Assembly: GCF_023544445.1 (NCBI RefSeq)
Contig: NZ_JALPVJ010000010.1
Coordinates: 248,001-312,000 of the forward strand
From: Actinoplanes sp. M2I2
Lineage (GTDB): Bacteria; Actinomycetota; Actinomycetes; Mycobacteriales; Micromonosporaceae
DNA: 64,000 nucleotides
Direction of reading: 5' to 3'
In this document: one piece after another, positions 32,469-41,529 of the stretch
How positions within the stretch are numbered: the first letter of the stretch is position 1
Layout: every line of letters starts with the position of its first letter
Program-made: the position numbers and the translations under genes
Notes under the pieces: model-generated
Database searches by the model: none
Seen by the model: only the letters and a program-made list of their open reading frames with translations
What the model was told of the DNA's origin: nothing

Positions 32469-32849
32469 CCAGCACCCGCGCCGGTCGGCCGGACCACCCG
32501 GCCGGCCGCGCGAAGAACCCCGCTCCAGTCGCGGAAGCCGACCCGACGCCTCGTCACCCATGATCTGGCTCGGCACACGTCAGGGTGACCGAACCCCTCG
32601 CGGCCCAAGATCCGATCTAGGCGCCCATCGGAGCGGCCCCACGCCCCCGATCCGGCACGGACACCTCGTTGCTCAAGATCGGACCATCGCTGTGAACTGG
32701 GCTCACATCGAAGCGGCACAACGCGTCGTGAGATCTGGCTCGTGCGAAGGCGGGGGCCAGCCCGGCGCGGGGGCCACCCGGCGCGGGGCCAACCCGGCGC
32801 GGGGCCAACCCGGCGCGGGGCCAACCCGGCGCGGGGCGGCCGGGTGGGG
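32469..32849. other. Intergenic region between convergent genes
   Basis: 380 bp with no gene seen. Its last 100 bp contain a 16-bp tandem repeat (separate entry). Confidence 0.4.
32752..32836. repeat. 16-bp tandem repeat, about five copies
   Basis: Unit ggggccaacccggcgc repeated directly, first copies slightly divergent, last three identical. It lies just beyond the stop of the SDR gene at 32850. Long reading frames across it on both strands are artefacts of the repeat. Confidence 0.85.
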
Positions 32850-33641
32850 TCAGCGGAACTCGGCCTCGCGGACGCTGTTGCCGCCGTCGACCACCAGCAT
32901 CTGGCCGGTGATGTAGGAAGCGGCCGGCGAGCAGAGGAAAGCGATGGCCGCGGCGACCTCGTCGGGGGCGCCGGGGCGGCCGATGGGCGTACCCAGGCCT
33001 TGCTTGATCTCGGACACCGTGGACGCGGCCGTGTAGATCGTGCCGGGCGCGACGCAGTTGACGTTGACGCCGTCGGCGACGAGCTCCATCGCGAGCGCGC
33101 GGGTCAGACCGACGACGCCGGCCTTCGCAGCCGCGTACGCCGCCTCGGTCGGCAGGGCGTTGACCGGGCCGGCCGTGGCCGAGAGGTTCACGATGCGGCC
33201 CCAGCCGCGCTCGGCCATGCCGCCCTGGAAGGCCCGGCTGCACAGGAACGCCGTGCTCAGGTTGCGGTCGATCTCGGACTTCCACTCGTCATACGTGAGC
33301 TGGGAGACCGGTCGCAGGATCTCGGGGCTGGCCCGGCTGGTCAGGCCGGCGTTGTTGACCAGCACCTCGACGTCGCCCAGCTGGTCGGTGATGGCGTCGG
33401 CCAGCGCGCCCACCTCGGCCTCGTCGGTGAGATCAGCGACGAAACCGGTGACGCCGAGCTCGGCGGCCCGTTCGTGAATGCGCCGGGTGGTCGAGACGAT
33501 CGCCACCCGCGCGCCGAGGTCGCGCAGCCGGCGCGCCGTCGCGTAACCGATCCCGTCCGGACTGCCGGCCCCGGTGACCAGGGCAACCTTGCCGTCCAGC
33601 CGTAATGTGACCGGCGCTTCCTGCGGCTCCGCATCCTCCAC
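32850..33641 (-). CDS. Short-chain dehydrogenase (FabG-like)
   Basis: 263-aa classical SDR with VTGAGSPDGIG (slightly long glycine loop), VNNAG, catalytic Ser in NLSATAG, YAAAKAG and the C-terminal ASYITGQMLVVDGG. Close to 3-oxoacyl-ACP reductases, but a specific substrate cannot be assigned. GTG 33641 is preceded by GGAGG at 33647-33651 with 5 nt spacing, so it is preferred over GTG 33653, which overlaps that site. Confidence 0.9.
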   Translation of the reverse strand: MEDAEPQEAPVTLRLDGKVALVTGAGSPDGIGYATARRLRDLGARVAIVSTTRRIHERAAELGVTGFVADLTDEAEVGALADAITDQLGDVEVLVNNAGLTSRASPEILRPVSQLTYDEWKSEIDRNLSTAFLCSRAFQGGMAERGWGRIVNLSATAGPVNALPTEAAYAAAKAGVVGLTRALAMELVADGVNVNCVAPGTIYTAASTVSEIKQGLGTPIGRPGAPDEVAAAIAFLCSPAASYITGQMLVVDGGNSVREAEFR

Positions 33642-33924
33642 GTGGACCTCCACCTCTGTAGCGACCTCGGGCCCGGATCCGACTGCCGCTGCGACGAAGC
33701 CGGCCGGACGCGTCCGGACGGACGCCGCAGCCGACGGGGCGCATCCCGGGCCATCCTCTCAGCCCGCTTCCACCGAGGCAGCCCCAGGGACGCCATTCCC
33801 TCCTTCACTCACGGTTTCCCACCGAAGGGCGGACCCCGGCCGGAGTCGCCTCGTCGCCGCCAGGGTGAGACAGGTGCGTGGTCCGGCCTGACACGAACAC
33901 TGAGGGGCGGCCGGAACCAGGAGG

Positions 33925-34566
33925 TCAGTCGTTGCGGGGGGTGGCGGTGGGGTTGGTCAGGGGGCGAACCGGGGCCTCCTGGACGAGGAGCAGCGGGGCC
34001 TCGGGGCCGTAGCGGGCGGGCAGTTCGTCGCGGGCCTTGGTCAGATCCTGGGTGCCGATCTCCACGCCTGCGCCGTCGTGGCGGGCGCCGACCGAGACGA
34101 TCCGGACGCCGGTGTGCCTCCAGTAGTCGAGGTCGGCCAGCACCCGGTCGTGCCAGACGGTGAGGTCGGCCGCGGTGTGGGCGGCGTCGCGCACGACGAT
34201 GCACGTGTCCTCGGCGGCCTGGCGGATGAACTCGTCGAAAGCTGCGGACGGCACCCGGTGCACGATGGCCCGGGTGTTCTCCTGGTCGATCTCCAGGCCC
34301 GCGTAGCTGTCGCCGAACCGGTCGTGGCCGGCCCGGTCGATGCGGTCCATGGCGGCCTGGAGTTTGGCCGGGGTGACCGGCATCGCCACGCCGGCGACGG
34401 CCATCTGCTCGGGCAGGCGCAGGAATTCGCAGCCGGCCGTGCTCCAGCCGCCGGTCAGGCCGGGGCCGTCGGCCGGCTGGTCGTCGGCCGAGTCGGCGCA
34501 GCCGCCGATCACGAGGATCGCCGCCAGCACGGCGAGGCAGCCGATCCGGAATCGAGACCTGTACAT
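33925..34566 (-). CDS. Putative lipoprotein
   Basis: 213 aa. The signal peptide MYRSRFRIGCLAVLAAILV ends in a lipobox (VIGGC, Cys about residue 24), so it should be lipidated and face the outside. The mature part (CEFLRLPEQM, AAHTAADLTVWHDRVLADLDYWR) has no recognised domain. Start ATG 34566 is set by GAGGGGG upstream; the long upstream ORF extension is discarded. Confidence 0.78.
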   Translation of the reverse strand: MYRSRFRIGCLAVLAAILVIGGCADSADDQPADGPGLTGGWSTAGCEFLRLPEQMAVAGVAMPVTPAKLQAAMDRIDRAGHDRFGDSYAGLEIDQENTRAIVHRVPSAAFDEFIRQAAEDTCIVVRDAAHTAADLTVWHDRVLADLDYWRHTGVRIVSVGARHDGAGVEIGTQDLTKARDELPARYGPEAPLLLVQEAPVRPLTNPTATPRND

Positions 34567-34779
34567 CGCATTCCCCCTCTCTACCCGGCACGGGCCCGGG
34601 CCGCCAGACGTGGGCCTCCCCGGCTCAACGACTGAAAGCCGCCAAAAGAACAAATGGGAAGGGACAGGCCGGCGATCGCCGCCCGGACCGAGCGAGCCGA
34701 TGGAAAGCGGGAAGGAAGACGGGACCGACATGCGGTCAGGGACAGTGGAGCCGGGCAGACCGGGCACTGAAGCGGCGGG

Positions 34780-35694
34780 TCAGTCGGGAAGAGCGGGATC
34801 GACGACCGGGCGGGCGGATCGGGCCGCCCCCAGGATGAAGACGGCCACGCCGGACAACAACAGGGCCAGACCGGGCAGGGCAGCCACCCGCGGCTGTTGA
34901 TCTAGCCACAGCCAGGCCAGCAGCGAAGCGCCCGGCACCTCGAGGAGGATCAGCACACTGACCGTGGTCGCCGTCGTGTGCTCGAGCGCGTAGTTGAACA
35001 TCGAGTGGCCCAGCAGCTGGGCGCCCACGACCAGAGCCAGGATCGCGGCCCACGTGCGGTTGTCGTAGCCACCGAGATCGAGGCCGGCGGCCAGGCAGAC
35101 CACCAGCAGGATCGCCGCGCAGACGCCGTAGCAGATCCAGGTGTACGTGGTCGTGCGCAGCTCTGTCCGGGCCCGTTCGCCCAGGGCCGTGTAGACGGCG
35201 GCGAAGACCCCACCGAGCAGCGCGAGAACGTCGGCCAGCACGGCCTGGGTCGAGACGCCCACGTCGGCGCCGGTGGCCCACGCGGCGCCGGCCACGGCCA
35301 GGCCGATGCCGATCCAGCCGGCGGTCGACGGGCGGCGGCCCTGGACGGCGGCGATCACGCCCTGCCACACCGGCTGGGTCGCGACCAGCGCCGTGGCCGT
35401 CGCCACCGAGCCGAGCTGGACGCTGGGCATCCAGGTGGCGAAGTGGGCCGCGAGCGCGACGCCGGCGAGCACGCCGAAAACTTTCGCCCGCGGTGAGGCG
35501 CCGAAGAGTTCTGCGCGCCGGGGCCCGTACGTGATGGGGGTGAGGACCACGGTCGCCAGCGCGTTGCGCCAGAACGCGATGGCCAGGGCCGGGGCGGCCG
35601 CGAAGGCGATCAGCGGCGCCGACGAGGACACGGCGAGCACCGCGACGACCAGAGCCAGAACAGTCGGCAATCGAGCCGATGAGCGCTCATTCAT
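34780..35694 (-). CDS. EamA/DMT-family transporter
   Basis: 304 aa with ten TM helices in two EamA repeats: LALVVAVLAVSSSAPLIAFA and RNALATVVLTP in the first, VLADVLALLGGVFAAVYTALG and LLEVPGASLLAWLWLDQQP in the second. Likely exporter of a small metabolite; the substrate cannot be predicted. Confidence 0.9.
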   Translation of the reverse strand: MNERSSARLPTVLALVVAVLAVSSSAPLIAFAAAPALAIAFWRNALATVVLTPITYGPRRAELFGASPRAKVFGVLAGVALAAHFATWMPSVQLGSVATATALVATQPVWQGVIAAVQGRRPSTAGWIGIGLAVAGAAWATGADVGVSTQAVLADVLALLGGVFAAVYTALGERARTELRTTTYTWICYGVCAAILLVVCLAAGLDLGGYDNRTWAAILALVVGAQLLGHSMFNYALEHTTATTVSVLILLEVPGASLLAWLWLDQQPRVAALPGLALLLSGVAVFILGAARSARPVVDPALPD

Positions 35695-35830
35695 CCCCGG
35701 CAGTCGCTTCTTGCGGACTGGTGCACCACAGTTTGCGGTCCCCTATTGAACGGAAAGTGATGCTGTCGCTACTCTCACCGAGGTTTCTCGCCCCTTTTAC
35801 CCCCCTCGATGCTCCAGGAGGCGTTTCGCC

Positions 35831-36550
35831 ATGCCCGCATACCGTGCGGTCGTGTTTGACTTCTTCGGCACCTTGACCCGATCTGTCCAACGGGGTCCCC
35901 AGCACGCGGAGATCGCACGATCTCTCGGGGCCGACCCCGAGGCGGTCAACGGGGTGCTCGACCGCACGTTCCGGGCCCGCGCCCGCGGACGCTACGGCTC
36001 CGCCGAAGCCACCCTACGATGGGTGATCGAACAGGCTGGTGGCCGCCCCCGCAGCGACCAGCTGCGGGCCGGCGTGCCGGCCCGGGTCGACGCTCTCAAG
36101 GCCGACACCCGGCTGCGCGACGACGCGGTCAGCGTGCTCGACGCGATCAAGCGCCGGGGCCTGTCGACCGCCCTGATCAGCGACTGCACCCACGAGCTGC
36201 CGGCGTTCCTCCCCAGCCTGCCGGTCGCCCCGCTGCTCGACGCAACGGTCTATTCCGTACGCCTCGGCGTCTGCAAGCCCGACGCCCGCATCTATCTGGC
36301 CGCGTGCGAGCAGCTCGGCGTGCTGCCCGCCGAATGCCTCTATGTCGGGGACGGCGGCAGCCACGAGCTGACCGGCGCGGCCTCGGTCGGCATGACCCCG
36401 GTCCGGCTGGCCGCCCCCGACCTGGCCAACCACCTGGTCTTCGACGCCGACACCAACTTCGCCGGGCGTACGGTGCGGTCGCTCACCGAAGTCGTCGGGC
36501 TGGTCGACCGTTCCCGCATCGCCGGCACCCGGCAGCGCGCGGCGGCCTGA
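35831..36550 (+). CDS. HAD-superfamily hydrolase
   Basis: 239 aa. Motif I is VVFDFFGTLT (nucleophile Asp retained, the usual DGT Asp+2 replaced by Phe, as in several HAD-IA enzymes), motif II STALISDC, Lys in GVCKPDARIY and motif IV VGDGGSHEL. The substrate is unknown. ATG 35831 follows CAGGAGGCG. The altered D+2 position might make it a phosphonatase- or dehalogenase-like enzyme rather than a phosphatase. Confidence 0.88.
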   Translation: MPAYRAVVFDFFGTLTRSVQRGPQHAEIARSLGADPEAVNGVLDRTFRARARGRYGSAEATLRWVIEQAGGRPRSDQLRAGVPARVDALKADTRLRDDAVSVLDAIKRRGLSTALISDCTHELPAFLPSLPVAPLLDATVYSVRLGVCKPDARIYLAACEQLGVLPAECLYVGDGGSHELTGAASVGMTPVRLAAPDLANHLVFDADTNFAGRTVRSLTEVVGLVDRSRIAGTRQRAAA

Positions 36551-36576
36551 CCGCCTCGACGTGGGAGGATGGCGCG

Positions 36577-37071
36577 GTGACGTCCGCGGTGCTCGAAGAG
36601 GCGCTCAAGAAGGCCGCGCTGGCCTGGATCTCGGTCGGCGACGGCCCGGCCCTGGCCCTGTGGGTGATGCCGCTCGACGGCACGCTGATCGTCGTCAGCG
36701 GGCCCGGCGAGCAGTACGCGCCGGGGCTGGCCGAGGCGTCCCGGGCGACCGTGCGGCTGCGCGGCGACAACGGCGGGCTCATCGTGATCACCGAGGCCGC
36801 CGTGTCGCGGCTGTCGCCGGGCGGTGAGGAGTGGGCCGAGGTCGCTCCGCAGCTGGCGGCCAAGCGGCTGAACGCGTCGGGCACGGCCGAGGAGGTCGTG
36901 GCGCGCTGGGCCGGGGCGGGCTGCGCCGTCGTCCGGCTGACGCCGGTGGAGGACTCGCCGGTGTCGGCGCCCGACCTGCCGGCCGACTCGGGCGCCGCCG
37001 AGCCCCGCGAGACGCCGGCCCGCGTCGAGACCCGTCGCCCGTTCCGCCTCCACCGCGTCCGGCGGCGCTGA
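36577..37071 (+). CDS. Conserved-type hypothetical protein, possibly PPOX-like
   Basis: 164 aa. ALAWISVGDGPALALWVMPLDGTLIVVSGPGEQ, followed by a TVRLRGDNGGLIVI strand and a mixed C-terminal region, could be a split beta-barrel like flavin-binding PPOX proteins, but no diagnostic motif is visible. GTG 36577 has GGGAGG 9 nt upstream. It follows the HAD gene by 26 bp and is probably co-transcribed. Confidence 0.65.
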   Translation: MTSAVLEEALKKAALAWISVGDGPALALWVMPLDGTLIVVSGPGEQYAPGLAEASRATVRLRGDNGGLIVITEAAVSRLSPGGEEWAEVAPQLAAKRLNASGTAEEVVARWAGAGCAVVRLTPVEDSPVSAPDLPADSGAAEPRETPARVETRRPFRLHRVRRR

Positions 37072-37087
37072 CCAGCCGGCAGGTGGC

Positions 37088-37957
37088 TCAGCCGATGAAC
37101 GGCGGCACGATGATCTCGCCGCGGGCGACGGGACAGACGTGACCGCCCACGGTGGCCCGGGTCGCCACCCCGCCGGAGGCCGTGACGGTGCACTCCAGCA
37201 GCGAGGGACGCTTCATCTCGTGGCCCTGATGCACGCGGTAGGCCGACGTCCCCTCACCGGGCAGCAGGCCGGTGGCGACCAGCCACAGGCCGAGGCCGAG
37301 CGCCGCCGAACCGGTCGCCGGGTCCTCCGGTACGGCCGTGCCGGGCACGAAGACGCGGGAGTGCGCTTCGCCGGCCGTGGCCGACCACGAGAACACGCAC
37401 AGGTCCGTGATCCCGGCGCGCTCGGCGGCCGGCCCGTCGATCCGCACGCCGGCGAGCGCCTGCCGGCGTACCGGAAGGAAAACCCAGTCGAGACCGCCGC
37501 CGGCCGACCGCGGTGCACCCTCGGCGTGGTCGTCGGCGGTCAGGCCGGCCAGCTCGAGCAGCGGCGCGGGGTCCAGCGGAGGGCCCAGCCGCGGCGCTCC
37601 GCTGGTGACCGTCGCCCGGCCGGACTCCACGGTGATCGGGAGCAGACCGGCGCCGCACTCCTGCACCACCTCTCCCGGTGGAAAAAGGCCCCGCCGCATC
37701 GAGGTGACCGCCGCGCCGACGCTCGGGTGGCCGGCGAACGGCAGCTCCACCTCGGGCGTGAAGATGCGCGCCCGGTAGGTCGCCGCGGGATCGGTCGGCG
37801 GGAGGACGAAAACCGTCTCGGCCAGGTTGAACTCGCGGGCCAGCGCGTGCATCTGATCGGTGGCCAGATCGTCGCCGCCGTAGACCACCGCGAGCGGGTT
37901 GCCCGCGAACGGCCGGTCGGTGAACACGTCGACGATCTCGTACGCCACTCCTGACAT
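37088..37957 (-). CDS. PhzF-family isomerase
   Basis: 289 aa. VDVFTDRPFAGNPLAVV, the catalytic Glu in REFNLAETVFV, FTPEVELPFAGHPSVGAA and DPATGSAALGLG are all classical PhzF/DapF-fold motifs. Outside phenazine clusters these are isomerases of unknown substrate, and no phenazine genes are near. Confidence 0.92.
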   Translation of the reverse strand: MSGVAYEIVDVFTDRPFAGNPLAVVYGGDDLATDQMHALAREFNLAETVFVLPPTDPAATYRARIFTPEVELPFAGHPSVGAAVTSMRRGLFPPGEVVQECGAGLLPITVESGRATVTSGAPRLGPPLDPAPLLELAGLTADDHAEGAPRSAGGGLDWVFLPVRRQALAGVRIDGPAAERAGITDLCVFSWSATAGEAHSRVFVPGTAVPEDPATGSAALGLGLWLVATGLLPGEGTSAYRVHQGHEMKRPSLLECTVTASGGVATRATVGGHVCPVARGEIIVPPFIG

Positions 37958-37984
37958 GTCCGGACCCTAACCTAGGCTGGAGCC

Positions 37985-39262
37985 GTGACCATGGGGACGA
38001 GGGTTTATCTGGCCCGGCTAGCCGGGCTGCCCGTGTTCGACCCCAACGGCGACCGGGTCGGGCGGGTGCGGGACGCTGTCGTGCGCCTGCGGACGACGAA
38101 CCGGCCGCCCCAGGTGGTCGGGCTGGTCGCCGAGATGGCCTTGCGCCGGCGCATCTTCCTGCCGATCGGCCGGGTGACGTCGATGGACGCCGAGGCCGTG
38201 GTGCTGGCCAGCGGCGTGCTCAACCTGCGCCGTTTCGAGAAGCGGCCCAACGAGCTGCTCGTGGTCGAGGACCTGCTCGACCGCCGGGTGACCGTGGCGC
38301 CCGAGACCGGTGACGGGCCCCCGATGCCGAGCACGGTCGTCGACATCGGCATGGAGCTGAACCGCAACAACGAGTGGCTGGTGACCCGGGTCGCCGTCCG
38401 CGGGCAGACCGGGCGGCTGGCCCGCCGCGGGCACGTCTTCCAGGCCGACTACGACCGGGTCCGCGGGCTGGTCGGGCCGACCGACACCCAGGGCACGTCC
38501 AACCTGCTGGCCCTGCTCGAGCAGATGAAACCGGCCGACATGGCGAACGCCCTGCAGGATCTGCCCGACGCCCGCCGTAACGAGGTCGCCGCCGCGCTGA
38601 GCGACCGCACCCTGGCCGACGTCCTCGAGGAGCTGCCCGAGCACGACCAGGTCGAGATCCTCGTCCGTCTCGACCGGGAGCGCGCGGCCGACGTGCTCGA
38701 GCGGATGGACCCGGACGACGCCGCCGACCTGCTCGGTGAGCTGCCCAAGGCCGAGCAGGCGGTGCTGCTCGACCTGATGGAGCCGGACGAGGCCGACCCG
38801 GTCCGCCAGCTGCTCGACTACCGCCCGGGCACGGCCGGCAGCGTGATGACCTCGGAACCGGTGATCCTCACGCCGGACGCCACGGTGGCCGAGGCGCTGG
38901 CCCGCATCCGCGAGCCGGAGCTGTCCCCGGTGGTCGCGGCCCAGGTCTTCGTCGCTCGCGCGCCCTCGGCCACGCCCACCGGGAAATACCTGGGCATGGT
39001 GCACTTCCAGCGACTGCTGCGGGAGCCCCCGTCGGCCATCCTCGGCGGACTCGTCGACGCCGACCTCGAGCCGCTGCGACCCGAGACCACGCTGACCGAG
39101 ATCACCAAGCGGATGGCGACGTACGACCTGGTCGCCATCCCGGTGGTCGACAACACGCACCGCCTGGTGGGCGCGGTGACGGTCGACGACGTGCTCGACC
39201 ACTCGCTGCCGCGCGACTGGCGTGACCGTGACCTTCAGGAGAACGACGAGGTCACGCTGTGA
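37985..39262 (+). CDS. Soluble MgtE-N/CBS protein with N-terminal PRC-like domains
   Basis: 425 aa, no TM segment. N-terminus (about 1-160) resembles PRC barrels (VYLARLAGLPVFDPNGDRVG and a second copy). Then an MgtE-N superhelix (about 165-275; DRTLADVLEELPEHDQVEIL, RMDPDDAADLLGELP) and a CBS pair (about 285-415; SVMTSEPVILTPDATVAEAL). It is the cytosolic sensor half of MgtE without the channel, as in Rv1232c. GTG 37985 lies 6 nt after TAGGCT, consistent with leaderless initiation. It overlaps the DUF1003 gene by 4 bp. Confidence 0.88.
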   Translation: MTMGTRVYLARLAGLPVFDPNGDRVGRVRDAVVRLRTTNRPPQVVGLVAEMALRRRIFLPIGRVTSMDAEAVVLASGVLNLRRFEKRPNELLVVEDLLDRRVTVAPETGDGPPMPSTVVDIGMELNRNNEWLVTRVAVRGQTGRLARRGHVFQADYDRVRGLVGPTDTQGTSNLLALLEQMKPADMANALQDLPDARRNEVAAALSDRTLADVLEELPEHDQVEILVRLDRERAADVLERMDPDDAADLLGELPKAEQAVLLDLMEPDEADPVRQLLDYRPGTAGSVMTSEPVILTPDATVAEALARIREPELSPVVAAQVFVARAPSATPTGKYLGMVHFQRLLREPPSAILGGLVDADLEPLRPETTLTEITKRMATYDLVAIPVVDNTHRLVGAVTVDDVLDHSLPRDWRDRDLQENDEVTL

Positions 39263-39810
39263 CTGATCCCCGCCGCGACCGGGTGGACCGGCTCGACCAG
39301 CCCGTCGAGCCGGGCCGGGTGCGGCTGCCCCGCTTCGACCCCGAGTCGTTCGGCCGCTGGTCCGAGAGCATCGCGCGCTACATGGGCACGGCCCAGTTCA
39401 TCGTGTGGATGACGCTGGTCATCGCCGCCTGGTTCGCGTGGAACACTCTGGCTCCGGCTCAGCTGCGCTTCGACCCGTACACGTTCACGTTCCTGACGTT
39501 GATCCTGTCGTTGCAGGCGTCTTACGCGGCGCCACTCATCCTGCTCGCCCAGAACAGGCAGACCGATCGCGACCGTCTGGCCATGGAGGAGGATCGCCGG
39601 CGGGCCGCCATGCAGAAGGCCGACACCGAGTTCCTGGCCCGCGAGATCGCCTCGCTGCGCATCGCGATGGGCGAGGTCGCCACCCGCGACTTCTTGCGTT
39701 CCGAGCTGTCCCGGCTCGCCGACGAGCTGGACGAAGCCGCCCACCGACGGGAGAAAAGAGCCCGCTCGGATTGGGAGGAGGATCGTAAGGACTGGGAAGA
39801 GGATCATTGA
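39259..39810 (+). CDS. DUF1003 membrane protein
   Basis: 183 aa. Two TM helices (about 47-65 and 75-95) with the family sequence FIVWMTLVIAAWFAWNTL and FLTLILSLQASYAAPLILLAQNRQ, followed by a long charged coiled coil (about 105-180). Function unknown. GTG 39259 overlaps the MgtE-N/CBS stop, which suggests that the two products form a complex. Confidence 0.9.
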   Translation: MTDPRRDRVDRLDQPVEPGRVRLPRFDPESFGRWSESIARYMGTAQFIVWMTLVIAAWFAWNTLAPAQLRFDPYTFTFLTLILSLQASYAAPLILLAQNRQTDRDRLAMEEDRRRAAMQKADTEFLAREIASLRIAMGEVATRDFLRSELSRLADELDEAAHRREKRARSDWEEDRKDWEEDH

Positions 39811-39834
39811 CCGCCCCGACGTAGCATGGGCCTC

Positions 39835-40986
39835 ATGTCCGCTCCCGTCTCCACCATCGAGGACGCGATCCAGGCCGCCCTGGCCACGGTCGACGACCCC
39901 GAGATCCGCCGTCCGATCACCGACCTCGGCATGGTCAAGGGCTTCACCGTCGCCCAGAGCACGGTCCGGGTCGAGCTGCTGCTGACCGTGGCCGGCTGCC
40001 CGCTGCGCGACAAGCTCAACAACGACATCACCGCCGCACTCACCAAGATCCCGGGCATCACCGCGGTGACCGTCGACTTCGGGGTGATGGACGAGGAGCA
40101 GCGCAAGGCTCTGCAGGTCAGCCTGCGGGGCGGCGCCGGCGCGGCGGCGGAGCCGGTCATCCCGTTCGCCCAGCCCGGCTCGCGTACGCGGGTCTACGCG
40201 GTGGCTAGCGGCAAGGGCGGCGTGGGCAAGTCCAGCGTGACCGTCAACCTGGCCGCGGCCCTGGCCAAGCGGGGGCTGTCGGTCGGCGTCGTCGACGCCG
40301 ACATCTACGGCCACTCGGTGCCCCGCATGCTCGGCGTCGAGGGCCGCCCGACCCGGGTCGAAGACATGATCATGCCGCCGCAGTCGCACGGCGTGAAGGT
40401 CATCTCGATCGGCATGTTCACCGCCGGCAACGCCGCGGTGGTCTGGCGGGGTCCGATGCTGCACCGCGCGCTGCAGCAGTTCCTGGCCGACGTCTATTGG
40501 GGCGACCTCGACGTGCTGCTGCTCGACCTGCCCCCGGGCACCGGCGACGTGGCCATCTCGCTGGCCCAGCTCCTGCCCAACGCCGAGATCCTGGTCGTGA
40601 CCACGCCGCAGACGGCCGCGGCCGAGGTGGCCGAGCGGGCCGGCGCGATCGCGATGCAGACCCATCAGCGCCTGGTCGGCGTGGTGGAGAACATGTCCTG
40701 GCTGGAGCTGCCGGACGGCTCGCGCATGGAGGTCTTCGGGCAGGGTGGCGGGCAGAAGGTCGCCGATTCGCTGACCACCACAGTGGGCGCCTCGGTGCCG
40801 CTGCTGGGGCAGATCCCGCTCGACACCCGGGTACGGGAGGCGGGCGACGCCGGTGACCCGATCGTGCTGGTCGCCCCGGACGCGCCGGCCGCCCGGGCGC
40901 TCGACGCCGTGGCCGACAAGCTGGCCGTCCGCCGTGAGTCGCTGATCGGCAAGCCGCTCGGCCTCACGGTCAACGCGCGCCGTTAG
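39835..40986 (+). CDS. mrp: Mrp/ApbC P-loop iron-sulfur carrier
   Basis: 383 aa. N-terminal DUF59/MIP18 domain (about 1-95, DPEIRRPITDLGMV), then a deviant Walker A SGKGGVGKSSVTVNLA, DADIYGHSVPRMLG, the LLLDLPPGTGD Walker B and VENMSW. The CxxC pair found after ENMS in many Mrp proteins is absent (LELPDGSRMEVFG), as in mycobacterial Mrp, so any Fe-S cluster would be held differently. ATG 39835 is 7 nt after TAGCAT (39822-39827); ATG 39826 overlaps that box and is less likely. Confidence 0.92.
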   Translation: MSAPVSTIEDAIQAALATVDDPEIRRPITDLGMVKGFTVAQSTVRVELLLTVAGCPLRDKLNNDITAALTKIPGITAVTVDFGVMDEEQRKALQVSLRGGAGAAAEPVIPFAQPGSRTRVYAVASGKGGVGKSSVTVNLAAALAKRGLSVGVVDADIYGHSVPRMLGVEGRPTRVEDMIMPPQSHGVKVISIGMFTAGNAAVVWRGPMLHRALQQFLADVYWGDLDVLLLDLPPGTGDVAISLAQLLPNAEILVVTTPQTAAAEVAERAGAIAMQTHQRLVGVVENMSWLELPDGSRMEVFGQGGGQKVADSLTTTVGASVPLLGQIPLDTRVREAGDAGDPIVLVAPDAPAARALDAVADKLAVRRESLIGKPLGLTVNARR

Positions 40987-40994
40987 GAACGAAA

Positions 40995-41028
40995 CTCGGC
41001 CCCCGCTTCCATTGAAGCGGGGGCCGAG
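40995..41028. terminator. Bidirectional hairpin between mrp and tatB
   Basis: Perfect 15-bp arms (40995-41009 and 41014-41028) with a 4-nt loop, 8 bp after the mrp stop and 21 bp after the convergent tatB stop. Confidence 0.8.
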
Positions 41029-41049
41029 GTGTGTCCGGCGACGTCCTGG

Positions 41050-41463
41050 TCAGGTTGCGTCGAGGTCGAGCGCCGGCCGGGCCGGGACCGAGCCGGGCTC
41101 CGAGACGCTCGAGCGGTTGTTCTTGATGTCCGCCGCCACGGCGACGTCGTTCAGGTCGGTACGCACACCGTTCAGATCCTGCTTCACGTCGTCCAGGAGG
41201 CCCTGCAGCGGTTTCCGGATGGCCGCCTCGTCCTCCTCGCTCAGCAGGTGCTTGCGGATGAACGCCTTGGGGTGCAGATCTTGCAGCTGAAGGTCGGTGC
41301 CGAGCTCACGGTTGAGGTCGGTGGTCGCGTTCTGCGCCATGGCCCGCAGGCCCCGCAGCATGCGCAGGCCGTCACCGATGACCTTGGGCAAGCGTTCCCC
41401 GAAGATCAGCAGCGCCAGCATGAGCAGTGCGCCGATCTCCCACCAGTTCAGATTCTCGAACAC
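41050..41463 (-). CDS. tatB: Sec-independent translocase subunit TatB
   Basis: 137 aa. The N-terminal TM helix and hinge FENLNWWEIGALLMLALLIFGERLPKV carry the TatA/B marks (Glu in the helix, FGERLP), followed by an amphipathic helix and a long soluble tail. GTG 41463 is 4 nt after GGGAGG; the upstream 13 codons are not used. It follows htrA on the same strand by 66 bp, as in mycobacteria (Rv1223-Rv1224). Confidence 0.92.
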   Translation of the reverse strand: MFENLNWWEIGALLMLALLIFGERLPKVIGDGLRMLRGLRAMAQNATTDLNRELGTDLQLQDLHPKAFIRKHLLSEEDEAAIRKPLQGLLDDVKQDLNGVRTDLNDVAVAADIKNNRSSVSEPGSVPARPALDLDAT

Positions 41464-41529
41464 GTGGCCTCCCAAGTTCCCGCGCCAAGCGTACGCACGC
41501 AAGGTGGCCGATGGCAGTCCGGACGGCGA

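Noticed and set aside
37088..37957. Phenazine biosynthesis cluster suggested by PhzF
   Set aside because: No phzA-E or phzG homologues nearby; PhzF-fold isomerases are common housekeeping proteins.
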